This document shows, in pieces, positions 55,656 through 64,000 of a stretch of 64,000 nt of DNA (within the stretch, counting starts at the first letter, position 1; each line of letters opens with the position of its first letter). The notes under the pieces are model-generated. The model saw only the letters and a list, made by a program, of their open reading frames with translations, had not been told where the DNA came from and did no database searches. Both the position numbers and the translations under genes were made by a program. Origin of the DNA: Paludibacterium sp. B53371 (GTDB taxonomy: Bacteria; Pseudomonadota; Gammaproteobacteria; Burkholderiales; Chromobacteriaceae); the NCBI RefSeq assembly GCF_018802765.1, contig NZ_CP069163.1, forward strand, positions 2,552,311-2,616,310. Reading direction: 5' to 3'.

Positions 55656-55785
55656 CACCTACGTTCCCGTCGACTCGATGAATGTTTGTGTTCGTACCCT
55701 ACCACAAATTCATGCCAATATCATTTTTTACTGCCAAGCTGTTCTCTGTCTGCGGGGGTGCCGCCAGGCATGGAGAATGAAATGC

Positions 55786-55807
55786 AAAAACCCGCCGCAG
55801 CGGGTTT
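55786..55807 (-). terminator. rho-independent terminator after the permease gene
   Basis: On the - strand an AACCCGC/GCGGGTT stem with short loop is followed by Ts, 24 bp after the stop. Confidence 0.8.
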
Positions 55808-55830
55808 CCGGAAGGACCTGCCTGAATTGG

Positions 55831-57225
55831 TCAGGCGGATTCGGCCGACACGGCAGCACGCTGCTTGTGCCCCAGACCAAACACCTTGTAGCAGACCGAG
55901 ACGGCGGCCAGCAGCAAGGTACCGACAATCAGCGAGACCCGGGTATCCGGATTGATCAGCATGCCGATCAGCACACAGATCAGGAAAGCGATGGTCAGGT
56001 AGTTGGCCAGCGGGAACAGCACCGACTTGAAGGGATGATCCTTCATCGCCTCCGCATGAGCACGGCGGAAGCGGGCCTGGCACACCAGCACCACGAACCA
56101 GGGCACCATGCCCGGCAACACGCTGGCACTGTAGACATACACAAACACGCGCTCAGGATTCGGAATGATGTAGTTCAGTGCGGAGCCCAGCAACAGGAAG
56201 GCGATGGTGACCCAGATGGCATTGACCGGCACACCACCACGGGACACGCGCGACAGGAAGGCCGGCAACTGGCGGTTCTGCGACAAGGTGAACAGCATGC
56301 GGCCACAGCTGTAGATACCGCTGTTACAGCCGGACAGTGCCGCCGTCAGCACCACGAAGTTGATGATGCCGGCCGCCGTGCTGATACCAATCTTGGAGAA
56401 GGTCTGCACAAAGGGACTGCCGGTGGTGCCGATCAGGTTCCACGGGTAGATGGTGACAATGACGAAAATGGCGCCGATGTAGAAGATCAGGATACGCCAT
56501 ACGATATTGTTCACCGCACGCTTCAGCGTCACCTGCGGATTCTTGGCCTCACCCGCAGTAATCCCGACCAGTTCGACCCCCTGATAGGCTGCGACGACCA
56601 GACAGAGGGCAAACAGGAAACCTTGCCAGCCGCCGGCAAAGAAGCCGCCATGTACGCTCAGGTTGGCAAAACCGGTGGCCGGCATGCTGCCGCTACCGAC
56701 AAAAATCAGCTTCAGGCCCACCAGGATCATGACCACGATGGTGGAGATCTTGATCAGGCCGAACCAGAACTCGAACTCACCATACAGACGCACGGCCAGC
56801 AGGTTGGAAGCCGCCAGGATACCGACAAAGGCCAGGGCGGGGATCCATTGCGGCAGGCCGGGGAACCAGTACTGCATGTAGACCCCGGCTGCGGTGATTT
56901 CAGAAATGCCGACCGCCACCCACATCAGCCAGTAACCCCAGGCGGTGAGGTAGCCGAAATAAGGATGAAGATACTTGTGGGCGTAAACGGCAAACGAGCC
57001 GGTGACCGGTTCGGTATAGAGCATCTCGCCCATGATGCGCATGATAAAGAAGATGAACAGGCCGGCAATGGCATAGGCCAGCAACACAGAGGGGCCTGCC
57101 CAATGCAGGGTACTGGCCGAGCCCATGAACAGGCCGACCCCGATGGTGCCCCCCAGGGCAATCAGTTCGATATGTCGCGACTCCAGGCCGCGATGCAGCT
57201 TTTTCTCTTCCGGGCTGTCATTCAT
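55831..57225 (-). CDS. amino acid permease (APC family, AAT subfamily)
   Basis: The gene encodes 464 residues from the ATG at 57225; the frame is open upstream but the family start is [28 protein letters not shown]. Twelve membrane helices are expected. It is a proton-coupled amino acid importer of the ProY/AroP/LysP group; substrate cannot be told from sequence. Confidence 0.92.
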   Translation of the reverse strand: MNDSPEEKKLHRGLESRHIELIALGGTIGVGLFMGSASTLHWAGPSVLLAYAIAGLFIFFIMRIMGEMLYTEPVTGSFAVYAHKYLHPYFGYLTAWGYWLMWVAVGISEITAAGVYMQYWFPGLPQWIPALAFVGILAASNLLAVRLYGEFEFWFGLIKISTIVVMILVGLKLIFVGSGSMPATGFANLSVHGGFFAGGWQGFLFALCLVVAAYQGVELVGITAGEAKNPQVTLKRAVNNIVWRILIFYIGAIFVIVTIYPWNLIGTTGSPFVQTFSKIGISTAAGIINFVVLTAALSGCNSGIYSCGRMLFTLSQNRQLPAFLSRVSRGGVPVNAIWVTIAFLLLGSALNYIIPNPERVFVYVYSASVLPGMVPWFVVLVCQARFRRAHAEAMKDHPFKSVLFPLANYLTIAFLICVLIGMLINPDTRVSLIVGTLLLAAVSVCYKVFGLGHKQRAAVSAESA

Positions 57226-57566
57226 GATGTGTTTTTTCCCAGTTTGGTGATCAAAATGTCCACAGACTTTGTAAGTCCGTGCCAAACATGTGTCAAGAAA
57301 ATTGCCGGTATGTGACACCAGGGACAAAAAAACATGCCGCATCAAAGACAATGACATCAAGATAAATCCAACAACCATCGGTTTTGACGGATTTTTTATT
57401 CATTGGTCATGGGGTAATGCGGGTTGCCAAATTGCAACGGATGAAATCTCTGTTCAAGCAAAGATTTAACGTGAAAAGCAAAGAAGAGCAATCTTCAGAA
57501 CGGGTAAATGCCCTACAAAAAACAAAACGGGGAGCGCAATGCCCCCCGCCTGAACCGCCATCAATA
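57226..57566. other. 341-bp intergenic region
   Basis: It contains the leader of the permease gene on the right-to-left strand and, at its far end, the terminator of the outer-membrane protein gene (57520-57549). No gene was recognised. Confidence 0.45.
57520..57549 (-). terminator. terminator after the outer-membrane barrel gene
   Basis: On the - strand a GC-rich imperfect stem (CGGGGGGC with GCTCCCCG) is followed by TTTTGTTTTTTG. Confidence 0.65.
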
Positions 57567-58178
57567 TCAGAAGCGGTAATTCACGCCCAGCGTCACGGCA
57601 GACGTCATCGGACGACCGGTGGACATGCCATCGTGCTGAGTACTGTATTCCGTCTTGAGCCACTCAAGACTGGTCTCTACATGAGCCATCGGCTGATAGG
57701 CCACACCGACGCCATACCCCCAGCCATGGAAGTGCTTGGTGACGGAGCCGACGAAGCTGTCATTGACTTCGATATTGGCATATTGATAAGCCACCTTGCC
57801 GTAAGCCATCAGCTTGGGCGTCACCAGATAGCCCGGCGCCACCGACAGCGACCAGCGATCCTTCATCTTGCCGGACACCGTTTCGGTGCCACCGAGGTAG
57901 CTCGAGCTGCCGAGCGAAGGCTGATCCAGATTGATGCTCATGCCGGTATTGACGACCACCTTCGGTGCCACGGCAAAACCGTAACCGACGTTCAGATCCG
58001 AAGTGGTCCGGGTCGTCGACATGGACGGAATATTCAGCGAACCACCGAAATCCACCGTGCTGCGCACGCTGCTGACACTCAGACCAACCGTGGGGCCGAC
58101 AAACGGCTCTGCGGCATAGGCACCGGCAGAAACCAGCACCGAAGCCAGGACGGCCAGCCGGATCGTTTTCATTTGCAT
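57567..58178 (-). CDS. outer-membrane beta-barrel protein (OmpA/OmpX-like small porin family)
   Basis: The gene encodes 203 residues from the ATG at 58178, placed by GGAG seven bases upstream. A signal peptide (MKTIRLAVLASVLVSAGAYA) precedes alternating aromatic/polar beta strands and a C-terminal GVNYRF ending in phenylalanine, the barrel-assembly signal. It is an 8-stranded-type barrel. Function unknown. Confidence 0.85.
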   Translation of the reverse strand: MQMKTIRLAVLASVLVSAGAYAAEPFVGPTVGLSVSSVRSTVDFGGSLNIPSMSTTRTTSDLNVGYGFAVAPKVVVNTGMSINLDQPSLGSSSYLGGTETVSGKMKDRWSLSVAPGYLVTPKLMAYGKVAYQYANIEVNDSFVGSVTKHFHGWGYGVGVAYQPMAHVETSLEWLKTEYSTQHDGMSTGRPMTSAVTLGVNYRF

Positions 58179-58245
58179 TTTTTTCTCCAAAGCAGGGTCC
58201 GGCACGTGCAGACATGCATCGAACCCACTGAACAAAGGGCCGATG

Positions 58246-58274
58246 ATTATAAATCAAACACGAAAAGATAACAA
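58246..58274 (-). promoter_or_regulatory. sigma-70 promoter of the outer-membrane barrel gene
   Basis: On the - strand TTGTTA (58274-58269) and TATAAT (58251-58246) are spaced 17 bp in an AT-rich leader, giving a start about 60 bases upstream of the ATG. Confidence 0.75.
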
Positions 58275-58422
58275 ATAATTACATATAATGCATTTTTGTT
58301 ATTGCCTGCAGTCCGCGCACAAGCCTGCCGTCCGGCATGACCCAACAGGGGGTGAAGGCAGGCCGGGCAGCTTGTCCAGCAGGAGGGGGGCTGGCAACAG
58401 CGCAAGACGGAAAGGCCTGTCG

Positions 58423-59205
58423 TCAGTGGCAGGGTGCGGCATGCAACCCGTAGCGCTTGGCGATACGCTCGGTGTCGCCACTGACACACAGTTGAGACAG
58501 CGTGGCATTGAAGCGTCTGACCTCGTTCTCCGACCAGCGGCGCGACAGGCCAAAACAGTACTGGATGGGCTGGATGGCGGCTTTGAGCACCAGCCCGGAA
58601 TAAGCATTCTGGCGGATCAGCCAGGCAGCGACATCATCATTAATGAACACCAGGCCATCCCGGCCATAACGCCGCCTGGCCAATTTACTCATGGCGGTCA
58701 GGTTATCCAGCTCCTCGAGCTTCTGGGCCGGCACACCCCGCAACAACTGATCCAGCGCATACTCCGTGGCAGAAGGCCCATACGCTGCGATCTGCAGCCC
58801 CGCCAGACTGGCCGGGCCGGCATAGCGCCAGGGACTCTCCTCGCGGCCATACAGGCTGTAACGGCCTTGCAGCACCGGCAAGGACACATGCATGGCAGCC
58901 CGCCGGGCCGGAATATCCATCACCACATAGATACCATCGGCCAGATGCTGATCCATCATTCGCAAGGCACGTCGCCAGGGCATCACGGTCGTCTGGCATC
59001 GCCAGCCCATACGCACACAGACCTGCTGCAGAATGGCCTCCATCGGTCCTTCAAGCTGACCGTCATGCCATTGGCTATAGGGGGGAAACTCTTCGGTCAC
59101 AAAGCGCTGTACGACCGGCACGGCCGCCAGGGCAGGCAGCGAGAACAGGAAGGAGAGGCACAAGGCCCAATGAAATACACTGCAAGAGTGCAGCCAAGAC
59201 CGCAT
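58423..59205 (-). CDS. periplasmic substrate-binding-like protein (SBP_bac_3 type)
   Basis: The gene encodes 260 residues from the ATG at 59205, where a signal peptide (MRSWLHSCSVFHWALCLSFL...ALAA) begins; an ATG at 59241 would add 12 residues. The mature part starts VVQRFVTEEFPPYSQWHDGQLEGPMEAIL, typical of family 3 binding proteins. As with the one at 54912, no transporter genes adjoin. A perfect 12-bp inverted repeat lies just upstream. Confidence 0.78.
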   Translation of the reverse strand: MRSWLHSCSVFHWALCLSFLFSLPALAAVPVVQRFVTEEFPPYSQWHDGQLEGPMEAILQQVCVRMGWRCQTTVMPWRRALRMMDQHLADGIYVVMDIPARRAAMHVSLPVLQGRYSLYGREESPWRYAGPASLAGLQIAAYGPSATEYALDQLLRGVPAQKLEELDNLTAMSKLARRRYGRDGLVFINDDVAAWLIRQNAYSGLVLKAAIQPIQYCFGLSRRWSENEVRRFNATLSQLCVSGDTERIAKRYGLHAAPCH

Positions 59206-59245
59206 GCCAAGACCCCGGGACAAATCGGCTGATAACCGCATCAGC

Positions 59246-59283
59246 CCATGACGATGGCAAATAATACCATACCATCGTCATGG
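59246..59283. promoter_or_regulatory. perfect 12-bp inverted repeat with AT-rich spacer
   Basis: CCATGACGATGG (59246-59257) and CCATCGTCATGG (59272-59283) flank a 14-base AT-rich spacer. It sits between the stop of the bactofilin-like gene and the start of the next leftward gene. It could be an operator or an RNA hairpin; there is no U-tract for a classic terminator. Confidence 0.5.
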
Positions 59284-59300
59284 TTCACGACGCATACCGG

Positions 59301-60578
59301 CTAGGCAGGCAGATGGGCCAGACTGGCCATCAACTGACGCGAATCGGCATGAAGAGTCGCCGGATCCACCGTGGAGATCAGGCGGCTCAGCTGATGACGA
59401 TACTGCTCCCATTGACCGACCTGACTACCCTGCAGACCACGATATGCGGCACGGCCACCATCGCCATGCGCATACTTGCGCATGAGATTACGCGTCAGCT
59501 GCAAGGTTGCCGTCACGGAGCGGATACGCTCCACGACCGGCAATCGATCCTCGCCCTTCACACCGGCACTCTCCAGCACCAGAGCATTGAGCATGCTCCC
59601 CTGTAAAGCGGCCAGCTGCTGCAACAATTCACCTTCCCCCACATCCCCCGGCAGCGCCTCGTTGGCCTTGGGCGGCAGGACTACACCAGGCAAAGATTTG
59701 GCAGCCGCCAGAGGAGTCGCCATCTGGGGAGCCGATGCCACGCTCCTGGTGGGTGCCACCGGGGTATTGACGGGCAATGGTGTTACCGCCTGGGGTGCCC
59801 GCAAGGCCTCTTTGGGTGCAGGGATCGCGCCCACAGGCGTGTGCGGCGGCGTCTTGCCCTTCTGCGCAGCAGACGCCGGAACTGGCGCAGGTGCCGTCAC
59901 TGGCAGCTTGTCAGACGCGTGCAACGGAACCGGCCGCGCAGGCGTTGCGGGTGTGGCAGCGACCCTGATGCTATCTGGTGCCGAGGCCGTCCGTATCGAC
60001 TTTTCCGGGGACGACGCGGCCATATGAACCATTGCCGCAGCCACCACATCGGAGGTACTGGCTGGCGCGTTTGGCCGGATAGCCGGCATCGCACCAGGGC
60101 GCAGCAGAGATAGGCCCCCCATCAGTGCACAGACCACGCCCAAACCAATCACTCCCGGCTTGCTGACACGTGACCAGTCGATAGCCGCAGGCGGCGTCCC
60201 GACAGAGGCGGGCACCGTAGCGGCCGAAGGGCCCGAAGCGGACTCCATCAAGGGCCAAACCGGCACCTGGTCAACGGGCGGTGAAGCGGGCATGACGGTC
60301 TGTCCGACAAAGCGGGCGCCCTCGTCCATGGCTAGCCACAGACATTCGAGCAAACCCGTCATGCTGGCACTAGCTTGCAACCAGACACTTTGCGCCCGGC
60401 AGTTCCCGGCCAGCTCGCCGGCCAGAAACAGACTCGCCGCCCGCACCTCGCCTTCGACCCTGGCTCCCGCCTCGATCCAGACCAGGGCGTCTTCGGCAAT
60501 CACATCGCCCTGCACCAGGCCGGCGATGCGAATGGGCGCCGTCGCCAGAGGAATGGACACGGCGAGGTGCTGACTCAT
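59301..60578 (-). CDS. bactofilin-like N-domain fused to a transmembrane segment and Pro/Ala-rich C-terminal region
   Basis: The gene encodes 425 residues. Residues about 15-80 have the short-turn repeat pattern of bactofilins (IAGLVQGDVIAEDALVWIEAGARVEGEVRAASLFLAGE). One membrane helix lies near 140-158 (GVIGLGVVCALMGGLSLL). A long Pro/Ala-rich linker (about 165-310) leads to a helical C-terminal domain (about 315-425, LLQQLAALQGSMLNALVLESAG). The C-terminus would be periplasmic. It overlaps the bactofilin gene by 4 bp. This arrangement could anchor a bactofilin scaffold to the envelope (inference). Confidence 0.7.
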   Translation of the reverse strand: MSQHLAVSIPLATAPIRIAGLVQGDVIAEDALVWIEAGARVEGEVRAASLFLAGELAGNCRAQSVWLQASASMTGLLECLWLAMDEGARFVGQTVMPASPPVDQVPVWPLMESASGPSAATVPASVGTPPAAIDWSRVSKPGVIGLGVVCALMGGLSLLRPGAMPAIRPNAPASTSDVVAAAMVHMAASSPEKSIRTASAPDSIRVAATPATPARPVPLHASDKLPVTAPAPVPASAAQKGKTPPHTPVGAIPAPKEALRAPQAVTPLPVNTPVAPTRSVASAPQMATPLAAAKSLPGVVLPPKANEALPGDVGEGELLQQLAALQGSMLNALVLESAGVKGEDRLPVVERIRSVTATLQLTRNLMRKYAHGDGGRAAYRGLQGSQVGQWEQYRHQLSRLISTVDPATLHADSRQLMASLAHLPA

Positions 60579-61138
60579 TGCCCTTGCGTGTCGGCAGCCA
60601 CCTTGCGGTAGGCCTGCCGGCCACGCCCTTGCTCTTTGCTGGCAAACAACTGCTCGATATCCTCCACCTGCTCGGACTTGCCGCTGAACTGACCGCCCTT
60701 GCGGATCGAAAAGCGCTGCGAACGCGCGGTGCCCTGCAGGCGGCCATGTTCAAGGATTTCCAGCGCCGCGGCACTGCAAACACCTTCGACTTCGCCATCA
60801 ATCACAATGCTTTGCGCCATGATGTCGCCTTCGATCCGGCCAGAACGCATGATGCGCACATGGCCGCCTGGTACTTGTACATTCCCGACCACGGTGCCAT
60901 GAATTTGCAGGCTGCCCTGTGCCACGACATTTCCCTCAATTCGGGCATCCGAAGCCAGAACCGATGCCGTACGCGCAGCGACTTCCTGCGGCTCAGCGAG
61001 CGGCAGCACGGCCGGTTCGTTCGCCTCGGCAGCCTCCATGACCGGGGTGTCATTGACCGGCGCAATCTTGTCTTCACGACGGCTCAGGGTGCCCATCACT
61101 TCTTTCATAAAACTCAATGCCTGCATATCAAATCCCAT
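60575..61138 (-). CDS. bactofilin (polymer-forming cytoskeletal protein)
   Basis: The gene encodes 187 residues from the ATG at 61138 (a TTG at 61141 and ATGs at 61126 and 61108 are alternatives). The core (about 60-155) is the right-handed beta-helix of bactofilins: DARIEGNVVAQGSLQIHGTVVGNVQVPGG and GRIEGDIMAQSIVIDGEVEGVC. Flexible charged ends are typical. Bactofilins polymerise without nucleotide and organise cell shape or polar complexes. It is cotranscribed with a membrane-anchored bactofilin-like gene. Confidence 0.9.
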   Translation of the reverse strand: MGFDMQALSFMKEVMGTLSRREDKIAPVNDTPVMEAAEANEPAVLPLAEPQEVAARTASVLASDARIEGNVVAQGSLQIHGTVVGNVQVPGGHVRIMRSGRIEGDIMAQSIVIDGEVEGVCSAAALEILEHGRLQGTARSQRFSIRKGGQFSGKSEQVEDIEQLFASKEQGRGRQAYRKVAADTQGQ

Positions 61139-61303
61139 CAAATATCAACAAGTTAATCAATGACAACGCGGTATCCACTCGTTGTTTTATCCATTTGTTG
61201 AATTCTAAGAGGATCGTGTATGAGGAATTAATCGGACGTTTCCTAAAGAACGCCAGATATAGGAGATTTGGCTGACAGGCGAAGAAGGCGGGAAAGTGAA
61301 ATG

Positions 61304-61330
61304 AAAAAAGCCACCGTTTGCACGGTGGCT
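61304..61330 (-). terminator. rho-independent terminator after the porin gene
   Basis: On the - strand a perfect 9-bp stem AGCCACCGT/ACGGTGGCT (61322-61330 with 61309-61317) is followed by six Ts. Confidence 0.9.
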
Positions 61331-61362
61331 ATCAAATCGAAAGTCAGAGCGCGTGGCTCAAA

Positions 61363-62553
61363 TCAGAACTTGTGCGTAACTTGCAGGTAAACGGTGCTGC
61401 CGCTCGAAGTCTGGAACTTGGTGGAGTCACCAGCCTGAGCACGCATCGCTTCGCTATATTGTGCGTTCTCGTTCTGCAGACCATAGCCCAGTTCGAAGCT
61501 GGTTCGCTTGCTGGCTTGATACACTTCCGAAATACCGAACTGACGAACACCGGTATTCAGCTCCTGACCATCAACCTTCCAGTTCTTCATCTGGGAGATC
61601 ACGGCCTGGGTCTTCCAGGCACCGACGGTGTAGGAAGCGTAAACAGCCAGATGACGCGCGGTCAGGTGGGAGTTCACGTTGGAGATGCCGTGGTTGGTGA
61701 AGAAGGTGTTGTAGTTCTTGCTAGTACCACTATCCACCCAAGCACCGCTTGCCGCCGTGGTATCACCGTACATGGAATCCAGGCTGTAGGACACGGCAAA
61801 GCTCAGGGCATCGCCATTGAAACCCGCTTCCAGACGCGAGGTGGAGCTGTTGCTGATCGCGCTCTTCGGGCTGGTCATGATCCACTGCAGACCATTGACG
61901 AACCATTTGTTGTCCGGCGTGGTATAGCCGATACGATAACCCCAGTAGTCCTGAGCCTTGGTGTTGGCAGTAGCATTTTCACCGGCGGCGTATTGCACGC
62001 TGGCGCTGATGCCAGCCCAGGTCGGCGAATCCCAACGGATGGTATTCTTGGCACGGCCGTCGCCAGCAAAGAACTTGGTGCCGCCATCCGGCGAAGCACC
62101 GTAGAACGGAGCAGGCAGCAAGCCGTTATCATAGGTCGGTACGGTCGCATAGCCGCGGTCACCGCGGGCGCCACCCAGATTATCGGCCGCTTCGTTGTCG
62201 CCCAGAATGTCATTCACATAGCCGATGCGCAGTACACCGAAGGAATCGTGGCTCAGGCCGATATAGGTCTGGCGGTTGGCCCACAGACCCGAACCACTGC
62301 CACCGGTCGGCACGCCGTCGGTGTTGAAACCGTTTTCAACCTTGAACAGCGCCTTCAGGCCATTGCCCAGATCTTCTTCACCAGTGAAACGGATCTTGGA
62401 ACCGTAGTCATCGACACCAGTCTGGCGAACACCCTTCTCAGTGGTCTTGGTCGAGCCAATACCAACGGCCAGGTTGCCGGAGATGGTGACATCTGCGTGA
62501 GCCAACACAGGCAGAGCGGCTGCCACTGCAATAACGAGAGAGAGTTTTTTCAT
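61363..62553 (-). CDS. Gram-negative general porin (Porin_4 family)
   Basis: The gene encodes 396 residues from the ATG at 62553. The signal peptide MKKLSLVIAVAAALPVLAHA is followed by DVTISGNLAVGIG, the standard first strand, then SKIRFTGEEDLGNGLKALFKVENGF and a C-terminal VYLQVTHKF ending in phenylalanine. It is a 16-stranded trimeric barrel of the betaproteobacterial type. Strong promoter and terminator suggest high expression. Confidence 0.95.
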   Translation of the reverse strand: MKKLSLVIAVAAALPVLAHADVTISGNLAVGIGSTKTTEKGVRQTGVDDYGSKIRFTGEEDLGNGLKALFKVENGFNTDGVPTGGSGSGLWANRQTYIGLSHDSFGVLRIGYVNDILGDNEAADNLGGARGDRGYATVPTYDNGLLPAPFYGASPDGGTKFFAGDGRAKNTIRWDSPTWAGISASVQYAAGENATANTKAQDYWGYRIGYTTPDNKWFVNGLQWIMTSPKSAISNSSTSRLEAGFNGDALSFAVSYSLDSMYGDTTAASGAWVDSGTSKNYNTFFTNHGISNVNSHLTARHLAVYASYTVGAWKTQAVISQMKNWKVDGQELNTGVRQFGISEVYQASKRTSFELGYGLQNENAQYSEAMRAQAGDSTKFQTSSGSTVYLQVTHKF

Positions 62554-63096
62554 TTTTTCGTTTTTCCACATTGATATTCAGGGCGCAGCACGGATCACGC
62601 ACTGCGCTGACCGAGTCTGCATGCCAGGTCGGTGATGGCCGCCTGTTCATGTCAGGTGGGTATGATTCTGTAATCGAGCGATATTAGAGTCAATTAACAT
62701 TGTTGAAGTCGCATCAAACCACCCCTGTCGCTCGACGCCCAATCGGCGTAAAACCGCTGTCACAAAAGTCATTTGAAATTCATGCAGCGCTAAACATTTG
62801 GAAACAAAAGAGATTTTTATCGAACATTTTTTTGTTGCATTACAACATTGCGACAATATTTGTTGTAAAAAAGCCATACAACGGACGAAATACAAATTTC
62901 TTCATTCTTTAATGAGACACCTTTGGGTGGCTTGTGTTCTCTTTCTGCAACAGTTCTTGAGCATCACGCCAGCGTATTGACATTGTCATCCACACATAGT
63001 CAATGCTGTAAAGTTATACAAATTCACGTCCGAGAAAAATGACAACAGCCTAACTGTCCGACAAAAAAACAGCGGCCACACTTGCCGCCGAACAGA
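62554..63096. other. 543-bp AT-rich intergenic region upstream of the porin gene
   Basis: It holds the porin promoter (62665-62693) and, further out, an inverted repeat TTACAACA (62840-62847)/TGTTGTAA (62861-62868) in a run of T- and A-rich DNA that could bind a regulator. No gene was recognised; a leftward frame at 62647-62895 has no coding character. Confidence 0.5.
62665..62693 (-). promoter_or_regulatory. sigma-70 promoter of the porin gene
   Basis: On the - strand TTGACT (62693-62688) and CAGAAT (62670-62665) are 17 bp apart, giving a leader of about 105 bases, long enough for post-transcriptional control. Confidence 0.6.
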
Positions 63097-63507
63097 TCAG
63101 AGGGCTGCCGGATCGGCGGATGGCATGGCCAGCCAGGCATGAAGCTGTGGATGTAACTGGCCAGGGTCGCAGCGCCGGATCGCCGTCAAGGTCAACGGCA
63201 ACAACTCGGCCACCTCCGGCCCTGGTCGCACAAGGGCCGCACCTTCGGCAATGAACAAAGCGCAGTATTCCTCATCCAGCAGCAGGACAGGTCCGGGCCT
63301 CAGAGGCAAATCCTTCACACCCAGTTCTTCCTGCAACTCTCTTCGCGCGGCCTGCAACAAGGATTCTCCGGGCTCCACACCACCGCCCGCGGCAAAATCC
63401 AGGCAACCAGGATAATCGGCATCATCGAAGGCACGCCGTTGCCAGAGGTACTGCTCACCTTGCTGCCACAGGATCAACACACTGGTGGCTTGATGGGGCA
63501 TGGTCAT
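63097..63507 (-). CDS. Nudix hydrolase
   Basis: The gene encodes 136 residues from the ATG at 63507, with AGGAG five bases before it. The Nudix box is complete: GGGVEPGESLLQAARRELQEELGV. It hydrolyses a nucleoside diphosphate linked to another group; the substrate is unknown. Nearby sequence gives no further clue. Confidence 0.9.
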   Translation of the reverse strand: MTMPHQATSVLILWQQGEQYLWQRRAFDDADYPGCLDFAAGGGVEPGESLLQAARRELQEELGVKDLPLRPGPVLLLDEEYCALFIAEGAALVRPGPEVAELLPLTLTAIRRCDPGQLHPQLHAWLAMPSADPAAL

Positions 63508-63576
63508 GATGGCTCCTGGCAAGAAAGGCCGGCCATGTTAGCAATCGTGTCACTCTCCATGCAAATGGAATGAACA

Positions 63577-64000
63577 CTACACTAAAAGATGAGAATCACT
63601 TGAGGCAGGGTGACGGCGAATCAGCCGCACCAAAGAGAGAGGAGGCTCACCGACACACCAGCGGCGAACCTCGACAAAACCGAAATCTTGATACAGGGAC
63701 AGCGCGGGCTGATTGGCGAGCGCCGTCTGGACGTGCAATGTCTGCCGCGGGCAATCCGCCAGCAGGGACTGCATCAGAGCCCGTGCGACCCCCTGACGGT
63801 GGCTGCCCGGATCAACCACCAGAGAAGCGATGCACCAGCCCCCGTCAGGATCAGGCTCAATCGCCAGGGCCCCCAGCAAGCGTGCCCCCTGCCAGGCCCC
63901 GCGATACTGCCAGGCAGTCGCTTGCAGTACCTCGAGCCCGACCTGCAGCGGTGGAAAGTCCTGTAGCCCGAGCAAGGCCGCCTCATGGAGATAAGCGGCG
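63577..64000 (-). CDS. GNAT-family N-acetyltransferase (5' end outside window)
   Basis: The frame stays open through base 64000, reading AAYLHEAALLGLQDFPP before the first in-window TTG at 63975, so the start lies beyond the window. The acetyl-CoA-binding motif is SLVVDPGSHRQGVARALMQSLL and the C-terminal motif LSLYQDFGFVEVRRW is standard. Substrate unknown. Confidence 0.85.
   Translation of the reverse strand, partial: AAYLHEAALLGLQDFPPLQVGLEVLQATAWQYRGAWQGARLLGALAIEPDPDGGWCIASLVVDPGSHRQGVARALMQSLLADCPRQTLHVQTALANQPALSLYQDFGFVEVRRWCVGEPPLSLVRLIRRHPASSDSHLLV

Noticed and set aside
55612-57315. 567-codon open frame on the + strand
   Set aside because: It is antisense to the amino acid permease and has no recognisable domain.

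Overview
The window looks like chromosomal DNA of a motile, GC-rich betaproteobacterium, most likely Neisseriales/Chromobacteriaceae. Supporting this are the minC-minD-minE-oxyR block, mtaD-ubiG, a polyhydroxyalkanoate phasin, a Porin_4-type trimeric porin, Coq7 and polar-type flagellar genes (flhF, flhG). The genus is an inference; no rRNA or species marker is present. Most of the window is ordinary core genome with complete genes and short spacers.

Layout. 1-4.5 kb: the tail of an Hpt phosphorelay protein and two c-di-GMP enzymes. 4.7-9.0 kb: mtaD-ubiG, a GntR regulator and thyA-folA. 9.2-16.3 kb: the late flagellar operon flhB-flhA-flhF-flhG-fliA-motC, in which FlhG has lost both P-loop lysines and motC has no motB-type partner. 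16.4-22.6 kb: an exonuclease/GIY-YIG fusion, a tandem Arg-Glu-Arg-Glu tRNA operon behind a very good sigma-70 promoter, a racemase/LysR pair, coq7, ppa and a degenerate dehydrogenase-like protein. 22.7-26.4 kb: phasin, minCDE and oxyR (C199/C208 preserved).

26.4-33.5 kb is a leftward block: S4 protein, Cys-rich miniprotein, RNase AM, YciO, site-2 protease, scpA, scpB, rluB (with eleven 12-residue repeats), then greB. A NadR-like P-loop protein follows, flanked on both sides by DnaA-box-like sequences (32.8-33.9 kb). 34-39 kb holds a broken secreted-protein gene, type I asparaginase and a 905-residue secreted protein with a decayed metallophosphoesterase head; the broken gene and the large protein share a beta-rich module.

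39-44 kb: TPR-methyltransferase, AlaX, chemoreceptor, UspA and WbuC-type cupin. 44.2-51.5 kb is a complete L-Ara4N lipid A operon (arnT, one SMR flippase subunit, arnB, arnC, split arnA, arnD) ending in an unrecognised 83-residue gene. 51.5-64 kb: aldo-keto reductase, dCache chemoreceptor, two lone periplasmic binding proteins, amino acid permease, outer-membrane barrel, a bactofilin and a membrane-anchored bactofilin-like partner, porin, Nudix and a truncated GNAT.

Most interesting signals: (1) the DnaA-box-rich repeats and AT palindromes at 32.8-33.9 kb; (2) a family of three hairpins with core GGGGTCAGGTCTT, each sitting exactly between convergent genes; (3) the degenerate FlhG; (4) the secreted pseudo-phosphoesterase and its module family; (5) the bactofilin/bactofilin-TM pair; (6) two 17-bp direct repeats 53 bp apart upstream of phasin. 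No CRISPR array, prophage, insertion sequence or classical defence system was seen.
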